DNA of 64,000 nt, taken from Pseudomonas sp. C1C7. GTDB taxonomy: Bacteria > Pseudomonadota > Gammaproteobacteria > Pseudomonadales > Pseudomonadaceae. The notes under the pieces were generated by a model. It was not told the DNA's origin and made no database searches. It saw only the letters and a list, made by a program, of their open reading frames with translations. Position 1 is the first letter of the stretch. Each line of letters opens with the position of its first letter. A program made the position numbers and the translations under genes. The stretch lies in the NCBI RefSeq assembly GCF_013359595.1, contig NZ_JABFMP010000012.1, forward strand, positions 62,001 to 126,000, read 5' to 3'. This document shows, piece by piece, positions 36,913 through 45,786 of the stretch.

Positions 36913-36931
36913 ATGACCCGGCGCAGGTCCC

Positions 36932-37021
36932 CTGTGGGAGCGGGCTTGCTCGCGAATGCGGAGTGTCAATCACCATCGAGGTCGATTGACATGACCCCTT
37001 CGCGAGCAAGCCCGCACACAG
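36932..37021. repeat. REP pair with a truncated right arm
   Basis: Left TGTGGGAGCGGGCTTGCTCGCGAA is complete; right TTCGCGAGCAAGCCCGCACACA has lost the CTCC segment. Separates pqqE from ercA. Confidence 0.8.
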
Positions 37022-37124
37022 GGTTTTGTGCTGTATTCACGGTCCCGTCATTGGTCTCATTGCATTCACCACCGGATGCTTTAGTGTGGACGTTACATTC
37101 CAAAACAATAAGAACAGGCTTCCC

Positions 37125-38288
37125 ATGAGCCAGAGTCTCAGTCAGCTGCGCAAGTTCGTCTCGCCTGAAATCATTTTCGGTGCCGGTTGCCGGCACAACG
37201 TCGGTAACTACGCCAAGACCTTCGGCGCGCGCAAGGTGCTGGTGGTCAGCGATCCGGGGGTGATTGCCGCCGGATGGGTGGCCGATGTCGAGGCCAGCCT
37301 GCAGGCGCTGGGTATCGAATACTGCCTGTACAGCGCCGTCTCGCCCAATCCGCGGATCGAAGAGGTCATGCTCGGCGCCGAAATGTACCGGGAAAATCAT
37401 TGCGATGTGATCGTTGCGGTCGGTGGCGGCAGCCCGATGGATTGCGGCAAGGGCATCGGCATTGTCGTCGCCCACGGGCGCAACATCCTCGAATTCGAAG
37501 GGGTGGACACCATCCGCGTGCCCAGCCCGCCGCTGATCCTGATCCCGACCACCGCCGGCACCTCGGCGGACGTCTCGCAGTTCGTGATCATTTCCAATCA
37601 GCAGGAGCGCATGAAGTTCTCCATCGTCAGCAAGGCGGTGGTGCCGGACGTGTCGCTGATCGATCCGGAAACCACCCTTAGCATGGACCCGTTCCTCTCG
37701 GCCTGTACCGGTATCGATGCCCTGGTGCACGCCATCGAAGCCTTCGTCTCCACCGGCCACGGGCCGCTGACCGACCCCCATGCACTGGAGGCGATGCGCC
37801 TGATCAATGGCAACCTGGTGCAGATGATCGCCAACCCGACGGACATCGCCCTGCGAGAGAAAATCATGCTCGGGAGCATGCAGGCCGGGCTGGCGTTCTC
37901 CAATGCGATCCTCGGTGCGGTGCATGCCATGTCCCATAGCCTGGGCGGCTTCCTCGACTTGCCCCACGGCCTGTGCAACGCGGTGCTTGTGGAGCACGTG
38001 GTGGCTTTCAACTACAGCTCGGCGCCGGAACGCTTCAAGGTCATTGCCGAGACCTTCGGCATCGATTGCCGTGGCCTTAACCAGCGGCAGATCTGCGGGC
38101 GTCTGGTGGAACACCTGATCGCGCTGAAACACGCCATCGGTTTCCACGAAACCCTCGGCTTGCACGGGGTCAGCACCTCGGACATTCCCTTCCTGTCGCA
38201 ACACGCCATGGACGACCCGTGCATCCTGACCAACCCGCGCGAGTCCAGTCAGCGTGATGTCGAGGTCGTCTATGGCGAAGCCCTCTGA
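37125..38288 (+). CDS. ercA: ErcA-type iron-containing alcohol dehydrogenase
   Basis: 387 residues from ATG 37125. Group III Fe-ADH: NAD motif VAVGGGSPMDCGKGIGI (about 90-106), IPTTAGTSADVS, and metal ligands in TGIDALVHAIEAF (Asp, His), AMSHSLGGFLDLPHG (His) and LVEH. In P. aeruginosa ErcA belongs to the regulatory network of ethanol oxidation rather than bulk catabolism. Overlaps the kinase gene ercS by 17 bases. Confidence 0.9.
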   Translation: MSQSLSQLRKFVSPEIIFGAGCRHNVGNYAKTFGARKVLVVSDPGVIAAGWVADVEASLQALGIEYCLYSAVSPNPRIEEVMLGAEMYRENHCDVIVAVGGGSPMDCGKGIGIVVAHGRNILEFEGVDTIRVPSPPLILIPTTAGTSADVSQFVIISNQQERMKFSIVSKAVVPDVSLIDPETTLSMDPFLSACTGIDALVHAIEAFVSTGHGPLTDPHALEAMRLINGNLVQMIANPTDIALREKIMLGSMQAGLAFSNAILGAVHAMSHSLGGFLDLPHGLCNAVLVEHVVAFNYSSAPERFKVIAETFGIDCRGLNQRQICGRLVEHLIALKHAIGFHETLGLHGVSTSDIPFLSQHAMDDPCILTNPRESSQRDVEVVYGEAL

Positions 38289-40017
38289 CGAGCAACAACG
38301 TGCGGCCTTGACGGGGCTTTTGGGACTGGGCAGCCACTCGGCGCGCAAGAGCCATTACCCGGAACTGGCCGCGCGCCTGGATGAACTGGAAGCCGAGCGC
38401 AACCGCTACAAATGGCTGTTCGAAAACGCCGTCCACGGGATCTTCCAGGCCAGCCTGCAAGAGGGCATGCGCGCCGCCAACCCGGCGCTGGCGCGGATGC
38501 TTGGTTATCAGGACCCGCAGGAGGTGCTGTTTTCCCTGGATGACCTGGCCAGCAAGCTGTTCTGCGGCGGGGCGCAGGAACTGAAGGACATCGGCGAAAT
38601 CCTCCAGGGCCAGCGCAGCCTCAACGGATACGAAACCCGCCTGCGGCGCAAGGACGGCAGCCACATCGATGTGTTGATGAACCTGTTGCTCAAGCCCGGC
38701 CAGGAAGGGCTGGTGGAAGGTTTTGTCGCCGACATCACTGAGCGCAAACAGGCTCAGGAGCGTTTGCAACAACTCAACGACGAACTGGAGCAACGGGTCA
38801 CTGCGCGCACCGATGAGCTGTTGGAAGCCAACCGCAACCTGCAACAGCAGATCACCCAGCGTAAACAGATCGCCCAGGCCCTGCGCGATGCCCGGGATGC
38901 CGCTGAGGCGGCCAATCGCAGCAAGGACAAATACCTGGCGGCGGCCAGCCATGACCTGCTGCAACCGCTGAACGCGGCGCGCTTGCTGATTTCGACCCTG
39001 CGCGAACGCAAGTTGCCGGGAGACGAGCAGGTGCTGGTGGAGCGTACGCACCAGGCCCTTGAAGGCGCGGAGGATCTGCTCACCGATCTGCTGGACATTT
39101 CCCGGCTCGATCAGTCGGCGGTCAAGCCGGACATCGCGCCCTATCGGCTGGATGAATTGCTCGGGCCGCTGGTCTCGGAGTTCCAGTCCGTAGCCCAGGC
39201 GGCGGGCTTGAATCTGCGCGTGCACATGGGCGATTACGCCATCAGCACCGACCTGCGCCTGATGACCCGGATTCTGCGCAACTTCCTCAGCAATGCCTGC
39301 CGCTACACCGACGAGGGCAGCATCCTGCTCGGCGCGCGGCGGCGTGGCGAGTCTCTGCGTCTGGAAGTGTGGGACACCGGCTGCGGGATTCCGGCGGACC
39401 GTCTCGACTCGATCTTTCTCGAATTCAACCAACTGGGTGTCGGGCGCGCAGCCGACCGCAAGGGCGTTGGCCTGGGGCTGGCGATAGTCGAGCGTATCGC
39501 CAAGATCCTTGGTTATCCCGTCGGCGTGCGATCGCGGCCTGGGCGCGGATCGATGTTCAGCATCGATGTGCCACTGTCCCATGACATTCCCTTGCCGATC
39601 GGCCAGAGCGCACCACAGCCGAGCACCGGAAACCCGTTGCCGGGCCGCAGATTGCTGGTGCTGGACAATGAAGTGAGCATTCTGCAAAGCATGAGTGCGT
39701 TACTCGGGCAGTGGGGCTGCGAAGTGGTCACGGCCACCGATGAAAGCGCGGCGCTGGCGGCGTTGGCGGGGAGGCCGCCGGAGTTGATTCTGGCGGATTA
39801 CCACCTCGATCACGCCGTGATCGGCTGCGACGTGGTGCGGCATTTGCGCGAGCATTTCCACCAGTCGATACCTGCGGTGATCATTACCGCCGATCGCACC
39901 GACCAGTGCCGAAGCGCCCTGCATCGACTCGACGCGCCGCTGCTGAACAAACCGGTAAAGCCCGGCAAGTTGCGCGCGGTGCTAAGTCAGTTATTAGGCC
40001 CCACTGCAGACCTGTAG
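38272..40017 (+). CDS. ercS: ErcS-type PAS hybrid sensor kinase
   Basis: 581 residues from ATG 38272 (GAGG 6 bases before); GTG/ATG codons at 38254-38257 are possible but lack a ribosome site. One PAS domain (about 45-155, NAVHGIFQASLQEGMRAANPA), a coiled coil, HisKA with AASHDLLQPL (His227), HATPase with NFLSNACRYT and GVGLGLAIVERIA, and a receiver with LILADYHLD (Asp509). No membrane helix, so it senses inside the cell. Close relative of NahK in kinase and receiver parts. In P. aeruginosa ErcS controls ethanol oxidation genes. Confidence 0.9.
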   Translation: MAKPSDEQQRAALTGLLGLGSHSARKSHYPELAARLDELEAERNRYKWLFENAVHGIFQASLQEGMRAANPALARMLGYQDPQEVLFSLDDLASKLFCGGAQELKDIGEILQGQRSLNGYETRLRRKDGSHIDVLMNLLLKPGQEGLVEGFVADITERKQAQERLQQLNDELEQRVTARTDELLEANRNLQQQITQRKQIAQALRDARDAAEAANRSKDKYLAAASHDLLQPLNAARLLISTLRERKLPGDEQVLVERTHQALEGAEDLLTDLLDISRLDQSAVKPDIAPYRLDELLGPLVSEFQSVAQAAGLNLRVHMGDYAISTDLRLMTRILRNFLSNACRYTDEGSILLGARRRGESLRLEVWDTGCGIPADRLDSIFLEFNQLGVGRAADRKGVGLGLAIVERIAKILGYPVGVRSRPGRGSMFSIDVPLSHDIPLPIGQSAPQPSTGNPLPGRRLLVLDNEVSILQSMSALLGQWGCEVVTATDESAALAALAGRPPELILADYHLDHAVIGCDVVRHLREHFHQSIPAVIITADRTDQCRSALHRLDAPLLNKPVKPGKLRAVLSQLLGPTADL

Positions 40018-40042
40018 GAGCGAGCAAGCTCGCTCCTACAGG
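40011..40042. terminator. Perfect palindrome after ercS, probable bidirectional terminator
   Basis: CCTGTAGGAGCGAGC and its exact complement flank only AA. It begins right at the ercS stop, between convergent genes. A half GATCGCAGCC-type element follows at 40060-40090. Confidence 0.75.
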
Positions 40043-40095
40043 GTGTGCGCCATCCCAATGCAGGAACTGCCGAAGGCTGCGATCTTTTGATGTGT

Positions 40096-41376
40096 TTACA
40101 GCACCAGATGCGGCAACCACAGCGACAGCGCCGGGATATACGTCACGCCCATCAGCACCAGGAACAGCACGGCGTAGAACGGCAGCAAGGCCTTCACGGT
40201 TGTTTCGATTGTCACTTTACCCACTGCAGACCCCACGAACAGAACCGCGCCCACCGGCGGTGTAATCAGGCCGATGCCCAGGTTGACCAGCATGATCATC
40301 CCAAACTGCACCGGGTCCACGCCAATGCCGAGAATCACCGGCATCAGGATCGGCGTCAGGATCAGGATCAGCGGCGCCATGTCCATCACGGTGCCGAGCA
40401 ACAGCAGCATGACGTTGATGCACATCAGGATCACATAGCGGTTGTCCGACAGGGTCAGGAACAGCGTGGTGATCTTCGCCGGAATCTGCATCAGGGTCAT
40501 GATGTAGCCGAAACTGGCCGCAAAGCCGATCAGGATCATCACGATCGAAATCGTCCGCACCGTGCGATGCATGAGCTTGGGCAACTCGCTCCACTTGTAG
40601 TCACGGTAGATGAACATGGTCACGAAGAACGACCAGAGCACGGCGATCGCCGCCGATTCGGTCGCGGTGAAGATGCCCGACAGGATCCCGCCGAGGATGA
40701 TCACCATGGCCATCAGGCCCCACATCGCCTCGCCGCAGATCTTCAGCGCTTCGCGCATCGGAATCACTTCGCCCTTGGGGTAGTCGCGCTTCCTGGCGAA
40801 GATCAGGCACAGGACCATCAGGCACGCGCTCATCAACAGGCCCGGAACCACACCGGCCATGAACAGCGAGGCAATCGACACCGTGCCGCCAGCCGCCAGC
40901 GAGTAGAGCACCGAGTTGTGGCTCGGCGGTGTCAGCAGGGCCTGCACCGAGCCGCTGACGGTCACCGCCGTGGCGAATTCCCTTGGATAGCCGCGGCGTT
41001 CCATTTCCGGAATCAGCACGGAACCGACGGACGCGGTGTCGGCCACCGAGGAGCCGGAGATCGCGCCGAAGAAGGTCGAGGCCATGATGTTGACCAGCGA
41101 CAGGCCGCCGCGCACGAAACCCACCAGCACCCCGGCGAACGCCACCAGGCGCCGGGACATGCCGCCCTCGGCCATGATCGCCCCGGCCAGGACGAAGAAC
41201 GGAATCGCCAGCAGGGAGAATTTGTTCACGCCACCGGCGACCTGGATCATCAGGGCCTGGAAGGGAATGTCGATCCACCAGGCACCGATCAGGGCCGAGA
41301 GCCCCAGGGCGTAGGCGACCGGCATGCCGATCAGGATCAATGCGATAAAGCTGCCCAGCAGAATCAAAGCGTCCAT
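40096..41376 (-). CDS. TRAP transporter large permease DctM type
   Basis: 426 residues with about twelve membrane helices, DctM family (SFIALILIGMPVAYALGLS, ATFFGAISGSSVADTASVGSVLIPEM, LLLLGTVMDMAPLILILTPILMPV, GLITPPVGAVLFVGS). Forms the Na+-driven translocation subunit of a tripartite TRAP importer with the small permease and binding protein upstream. Directly adjoins the DctQ stop. Uronate or a related sugar acid is the inferred substrate from the operon. Confidence 0.93.
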   Translation of the reverse strand: MDALILLGSFIALILIGMPVAYALGLSALIGAWWIDIPFQALMIQVAGGVNKFSLLAIPFFVLAGAIMAEGGMSRRLVAFAGVLVGFVRGGLSLVNIMASTFFGAISGSSVADTASVGSVLIPEMERRGYPREFATAVTVSGSVQALLTPPSHNSVLYSLAAGGTVSIASLFMAGVVPGLLMSACLMVLCLIFARKRDYPKGEVIPMREALKICGEAMWGLMAMVIILGGILSGIFTATESAAIAVLWSFFVTMFIYRDYKWSELPKLMHRTVRTISIVMILIGFAASFGYIMTLMQIPAKITTLFLTLSDNRYVILMCINVMLLLLGTVMDMAPLILILTPILMPVILGIGVDPVQFGMIMLVNLGIGLITPPVGAVLFVGSAVGKVTIETTVKALLPFYAVLFLVLMGVTYIPALSLWLPHLVL

Positions 41377-41904
41377 TCAGGCAGCCCCTTCGTTTTCTTC
41401 CACGAGGTCGAAACGCACGACCCGACGGTTGCTCTGATCGCCGAGCAAGATTTTTTCCAGGACAAAAATCAGCGTCAGCAGGCCACCCACGGGAATCGGC
41501 ATGTAGGTAATGCCGACCCGCAAGGTGGGCAGGGCGCTCATGAACTGGTTCCAGGTCGAGAGGCAGAGCTTGGTGCCCCAGATCGTCATGAACAGGCAGA
41601 TGGTCGCCATCAGCAATTGCGCGACGAGGCTCATGGTCTTGCGCAGGTGCGGTGGCAGGCGATCAGTGAGCATCGCCACCGCCATGTGCGAACCTGAGCG
41701 ATAGCTGGCGGCGGCGCCGATGAAGGTGAAGACCATCATCAGCAGGATCGCCGTGGGCTCGGGCCAGCTGGCGCCGGTGCCGAGCACGTAGCGGGCGAAT
41801 ACGCCCCAGGGAATGATCAGGGAAATGGCCAGGACCGACAGACCGGCGGTCCAGATACAGGCCATGTACAGCCTGTCATTGATACGCAGCGCGAGATTCT
41901 TCAT
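41377..41904 (-). CDS. TRAP transporter small permease DctQ type
   Basis: 175 residues with four membrane helices (about 15-38, 52-70, 92-112, 133-153), typical DctQ length, ending in a charged cytoplasmic tail. Holds the binding protein and DctM together. Stop is directly before the dctM ATG, so they are coupled. Confidence 0.9.
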   Translation of the reverse strand: MKNLALRINDRLYMACIWTAGLSVLAISLIIPWGVFARYVLGTGASWPEPTAILLMMVFTFIGAAASYRSGSHMAVAMLTDRLPPHLRKTMSLVAQLLMATICLFMTIWGTKLCLSTWNQFMSALPTLRVGITYMPIPVGGLLTLIFVLEKILLGDQSNRRVVRFDLVEENEGAA

Positions 41905-41981
41905 CGGGTTTCACCGTAACCGGGCGCGCACGGAGGTTTGCCAACCGCTGCGGCGCCGGGCCTTTCAGGAGAGCGGAAGGG

Positions 41982-42953
41982 TTACTGCACGGCTTCGATG
42001 CGCTTGATCAGATCGGCATAGGGCGCGCCGTATTTCTCGCGGATCGAGGCGGTCGCTTCGTAGAAAGGTTTCTTGTCGACGGTGATGAATTCGACGCCGG
42101 CCGCCTTGAGTTTATCCTCGCTGCTGGCCGATTTGGCGTCCCACAACTGGCGTTCCTGCGCCTGGGCGGCCTTGGCGGTTTTCTTCACCAGCGCCTGTTG
42201 CTCGGGGGTGAGTTTGTCCCAGGTGATTTTCGACATCACGATGGGTTCCGGCAGGATCAGGTGGCCGGTGAGGGCGTAGTACTTGGCGTTCTGGTAGTGG
42301 TTGTGTTCGAGCAGGGTCGGCGGGTTGTTTTCCGCGCCGTCGATCACGCCGGTCTGCAGGGCGCTGAAGATTTCACCGGTGTCCATGGCGATGCCGTTGC
42401 CACCCATGGCGTTGATGGTGTCGATGAACATCGGGTTGCCTTGCACGCGGATCTTCATGCCCTTGAGGTCTTCGAGGCTGCGCACCGGTTTTTTGGTGTA
42501 GATGTTGCGCGTGCCGCCATCCATCCAGGCCAGGGCAACGAGGTTGAATTCGGAATTGGTGATCCTGTCGAGGATCTCGTCGCCGATTTCGCCGTCGATG
42601 ACCTTGCGCATGTGTGCCTGGTCGCGGAACACGAAGGGCATGTTGAACACGTTCACGTCCGGCACCACCGGCCCGACGATGCCCAGGCTGACCCGGGCCA
42701 TCTGGATGGCGCCGACCTGGGCCTGTTCGATCACTTCCTTCTCCGAGCCGAGCACGCCGCCGGCGAACATCTTGAAGGTCAGTTTGCCGTCGCTTTGCGC
42801 CACCAGCGTCTTGCCCAGCTGTTCCTCGGCCACCACGGTCGGGTATCCGGCGGGGTGGATGTCGGCGAATTTGATTTCCAGCGCCTGGGCGGCGTTGCCA
42901 AGGATGAAGGTGAACGGGAGCGCAGCGAGGAGCAAGGTGCGTTTGAAGTCCAT
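41982..42953 (-). CDS. TRAP transporter substrate-binding protein DctP type
   Basis: 323 residues from ATG 42953 (GGAG 8 bases before; another ATG at 42959 is too close to it). Signal peptide ends near AAQA-L (about 24). DctP landmarks: GGVLGSEKEVIEQAQVGAIQMA, LKGMKIRVQGNPMFID with the Arg that binds the substrate carboxylate, and GVIDGAENNPPTLLEH. Periplasmic. The neighbouring udh and lactonase genes suggest glucuronate or galacturonate as ligand. Confidence 0.92.
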   Translation of the reverse strand: MDFKRTLLLAALPFTFILGNAAQALEIKFADIHPAGYPTVVAEEQLGKTLVAQSDGKLTFKMFAGGVLGSEKEVIEQAQVGAIQMARVSLGIVGPVVPDVNVFNMPFVFRDQAHMRKVIDGEIGDEILDRITNSEFNLVALAWMDGGTRNIYTKKPVRSLEDLKGMKIRVQGNPMFIDTINAMGGNGIAMDTGEIFSALQTGVIDGAENNPPTLLEHNHYQNAKYYALTGHLILPEPIVMSKITWDKLTPEQQALVKKTAKAAQAQERQLWDAKSASSEDKLKAAGVEFITVDKKPFYEATASIREKYGAPYADLIKRIEAVQ

Positions 42954-43016
42954 GGGCATTTCTCCAGTCTTGTTATTTTTGTATTCAAAAGCGCAGCGGT
43001 GCAGCGGGAGCGGTCG

Positions 43017-43910
43017 TTAAAACAGATCGTTGAACAGCGGTTCGGGCAAGCCTTTGACGCCGGGGTCGAGGGCGAACACGCCGCCGGCAAGGGACTGTGG
43101 ATCGCGGTCGTTGCCGGGGCGGATCGAGGTCACGAACAGCGTGTCCAGGCGACTGCCACCGAAGGCGCACATGGTCGGCTTTGTCACCGGGACGGCGAGG
43201 GACCGGTCCAGTCGTCCATCGGGGGTGAACCGGTGAATCAGTCCGGCGTCGTTGGCGCAGATCCAGTAGCAACCCTCGGCATCCACTGCGGCGCCATCGG
43301 GACGGCCGCAAAACTTTCGCATGTCGACGAACACCCGGCGATTGGTCGGTGCGCCGCTGTCGATGTCATAGTCGAAGGCCCAGATCTGCTGGATCTGCGG
43401 GTGCGAGTCGGACAGGTACATCGTGCGCCCGTCCGGGCTGAAGGCCAGGCCGTTGGGCACGATGAAACCGCTCATGCGGGGTGCCAGCGGTCCCTGTTGA
43501 CCGGCGCTGTAGCGGTACAGCGCGCCGTCGTCGGCATTGGCGCCCATGTCCAGCACCATGCTGCCGGCCCAGAACCGCCCCTGGCGATCGCAGCGACCAT
43601 CGTTGAGGCGCATGTCGGGGCGGATGTGGTCGACTGCGGCCAACGGTTCGCTGTCGAGGCTGCCATCGTTGTGGGCATGCAAATGGAAGAAGCCGCTTTC
43701 CATGCCGGCGACCCAGCCACCGTCAGGATGACGGGCGATGCAGGCGAGCATTTCCGGGGTTCTCCAGCTTTCGACATGTCCGCGCTCGGCGCTCCAGCGT
43801 TGCAAGCCTCCGGCGGGAATATCGACCCAGTACAGGGCGTTTTCCTCGGCGACCCAGACCGGGCTTTCACCGACGGCGTTGCGGGCATCGACAATCATTT
43901 CGGCTTGCAT
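43017..43910 (-). CDS. SMP-30/gluconolactonase-family lactonase
   Basis: 297 residues, six-bladed propeller of the SGL family. Metal ligands expected at Glu15 (VGESPVW), an Asn in VPNGLAFSPDG and an Asp in RPDGAAVDAEG/LSDSHP. It opens aldonolactones or aldarolactones. With uronate dehydrogenase next to it, the expected substrate is the aldarolactone that the dehydrogenase makes. ATG 43910 is 49 bases after the udh stop. Confidence 0.9.
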   Translation of the reverse strand: MQAEMIVDARNAVGESPVWVAEENALYWVDIPAGGLQRWSAERGHVESWRTPEMLACIARHPDGGWVAGMESGFFHLHAHNDGSLDSEPLAAVDHIRPDMRLNDGRCDRQGRFWAGSMVLDMGANADDGALYRYSAGQQGPLAPRMSGFIVPNGLAFSPDGRTMYLSDSHPQIQQIWAFDYDIDSGAPTNRRVFVDMRKFCGRPDGAAVDAEGCYWICANDAGLIHRFTPDGRLDRSLAVPVTKPTMCAFGGSRLDTLFVTSIRPGNDRDPQSLAGGVFALDPGVKGLPEPLFNDLF

Positions 43911-43959
43911 GGCGATTCATTCCCTTGGCGTTGTGATGAAGATCCAGCGACGGCCTGAC

Positions 43960-44784
43960 TCAATCGCCGAAGGGACCGGCTGCGCAGAAGGCACCGCCCT
44001 GGTAGATCCGCGCCGGATCATCGGCAGCCGGCAATGGCTGGGCTTCGACTTTTTCGCGAAACACCTCGGAGGTGTCCCTGGGGGAAAAGCCCAGGCGGGA
44101 GGCGAAATGGTTGTCCCACCACACGTCCTTGTTGTCAGACATCCCGTAAACCACCGTGTGGCCAACATCGGGGGTGTACAACGCGCGTTCGAGCAATTGG
44201 GTGAGGTCGTCGTAACTCAACCAGGTGCTCATCATCCGGCGGTTCTGTGGCTCCGGGAACGAGGAGCCGATGCGTATGCTGACGGTTTCGATGCCGTAGC
44301 GGTCGAAGTAAAACGTCGCCATGTCCTCGCCGTAGGACTTGGACAGGCCGTAGTAGCTGTCCGGACGACGAGGGGAGCGGGCGTCGATGACTTCATCCTG
44401 TTTATAGAAGCCGATGACGTGGTTGGAGCTGGCGAAGATGACGCGTTTGACGCCATGCCGGCGGGCCGCTTCGTAGATGTGGAACACGCCGCAGATGTTG
44501 GCGCCGAGGATTTCTTCGAAGGCATGTTCGGTGGAGACGCCGCCAAAGTGCAGGATCGCGTCCACGCCTTCGACCAGTCGATGCACGGCCTGCTTGTCGG
44601 AGAGGTCGCAGACCACGACTTCTTCACGGTCATCGATGGCGGGTGCCATGGGGGCGATGTCCGAGAGACGAATGACATGGGCATAAGGGCGCAGGCTGTC
44701 GCGCAAGACTTTGCCCAGCCCGCCGGCGGCACCGGTCAGAAGCAGGCGATTGAACGGAGCGCGGGTCGATGCAGTGGTCGTCAT
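43960..44784 (-). CDS. udh: Uronate dehydrogenase
   Basis: 274 residues, extended SDR. NAD motif G18AAGGLG24, FASSNHVIGFY, and catalytic Y145-GLS-K149. Characteristic udh segments SSFPEPQNRRMMSTWLSYDD and WWDNHFASRLGF are present. It oxidises D-galacturonate and D-glucuronate to the 1,5-aldarolactones with NAD+. First gene of the minus-strand uronate operon (udh, lactonase, DctPQM). Enzymes for the later steps (aldarate dehydratase, ketoglutarate semialdehyde dehydrogenase) are not in this window. Confidence 0.93.
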   Translation of the reverse strand: MTTTASTRAPFNRLLLTGAAGGLGKVLRDSLRPYAHVIRLSDIAPMAPAIDDREEVVVCDLSDKQAVHRLVEGVDAILHFGGVSTEHAFEEILGANICGVFHIYEAARRHGVKRVIFASSNHVIGFYKQDEVIDARSPRRPDSYYGLSKSYGEDMATFYFDRYGIETVSIRIGSSFPEPQNRRMMSTWLSYDDLTQLLERALYTPDVGHTVVYGMSDNKDVWWDNHFASRLGFSPRDTSEVFREKVEAQPLPAADDPARIYQGGAFCAAGPFGD

Positions 44785-45040
44785 GGAAATCCCTTTACGC
44801 GTTCTTATTATTGATTGTTGTAGGTTGTCGTATGACTGTGCGGAAGTATTGGTGGGCTTTTCGCGTCTTGTCAACGCGACGTTTTGGGAAATTGACGAGA
44901 GGGCATTTGATCCTGGCTGGGGAGCGGCTCGTGCAGGCACCGTCGAGTGCAATGTACGGCTCCAGGAAGTTTGCCGTCCCCCTGTCGCCGGCGTTAGAGC
45001 GGATGCTAGTCTTGTTTAACGCTGTTGTCAGGGAGCCCAC

Positions 45041-45661
45041 ATGGGCAATCACAAGATCGAGATTCGTCGCAGTAACGTCGAGAAAATTCTCCTCGCCGCC
45101 GAAAAGGTCTTCGCCGAAAAAGGCTTCGGCAGCACCGCCATGGCCGACATCGCCGCCGAGGTGCAACTGCCGCGTTCCAACCTGCATTACTACTTCAGCA
45201 CCAAGACCGAGTTGTACAGCGCCGTGCTGTTCGATCTGCTGGAAGTGTGGAAGCAGGACGCGCTGTGCTTCGAGATGTTCGACGACCCCCGCGTGGTCCT
45301 CAGCAGCTACATCCGCGCCAAGATGCACCACTCGCGCACCCGTCCCTACGGCTCGAAAGTCTGGGCCAACGAAATCATCCACGGCGCCCCGACCCTGGGC
45401 GAAGCCCTGGACGCCAGCCTCTACGACTGGGCCAAGATGAAAGAAGCGAAGATCCGCCAGTGGGTCGACGACAAACGCATCCTGCCGGTGGAGCCCTCAA
45501 GCCTGCTCTACATGATCTGGGCCTCGACCCAGCATTACGCGGATTTCGATCATCAGGTGAACATTCTCAACGAGCATCAGGCGCTGTCGGACATGCAGTT
45601 CGAGCGTGCGGTGCAGACGGTGACGCAGGTGATCTTGCGGGGGATTGGGTTGGAGCCTTGA
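45041..45661 (+). CDS. TetR-family regulator of pyrimidine degradation (RutR/PydR-like)
   Basis: 206 residues. HTH at about 30-58 (STAMADIAAEVQLPRSNLHYYFSTKTELY) and a C-terminal ligand domain of the RutR type (YGSKVWANEIIHGAPTL, MIWASTQHYADFDHQV). RutR senses uracil in E. coli. Position between the uronate operon and the preA operon supports a role in pyrimidine catabolism. Divergent from udh with 256 bases between them, so an effect on udh cannot be excluded. Confidence 0.85.
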   Translation: MGNHKIEIRRSNVEKILLAAEKVFAEKGFGSTAMADIAAEVQLPRSNLHYYFSTKTELYSAVLFDLLEVWKQDALCFEMFDDPRVVLSSYIRAKMHHSRTRPYGSKVWANEIIHGAPTLGEALDASLYDWAKMKEAKIRQWVDDKRILPVEPSSLLYMIWASTQHYADFDHQVNILNEHQALSDMQFERAVQTVTQVILRGIGLEP

Positions 45662-45686
45662 GATTGTCGCTGTTGCAGACGGCCTC

Positions 45687-45761
45687 ATCGCGAGCAGGCT
45701 CGCTCCCACAAAGAGCCGGTTTGCACCGAAGATCCAATGTGGGAGCGAGCCTGCTCGCGAT
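45687..45761. repeat. REP pair with perfect 24-bp arms
   Basis: ATCGCGAGCAGGCTCGCTCC-CACA and its exact complement enclose 27 bases. It lies between the convergent TetR and preA genes. Confidence 0.85.
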
Positions 45762-45786
45762 GTCGTCCGCTCAGACGCTACACAAC

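Noticed and set aside
40045..41697. 550-codon plus-strand frame
   Set aside because: Antisense to the TRAP permease genes; composition is His/Gln/Arg-rich shadow sequence.
42198..43958. 586-codon plus-strand frame
   Set aside because: Antisense to the TRAP binding protein and lactonase genes, without recognisable domains.
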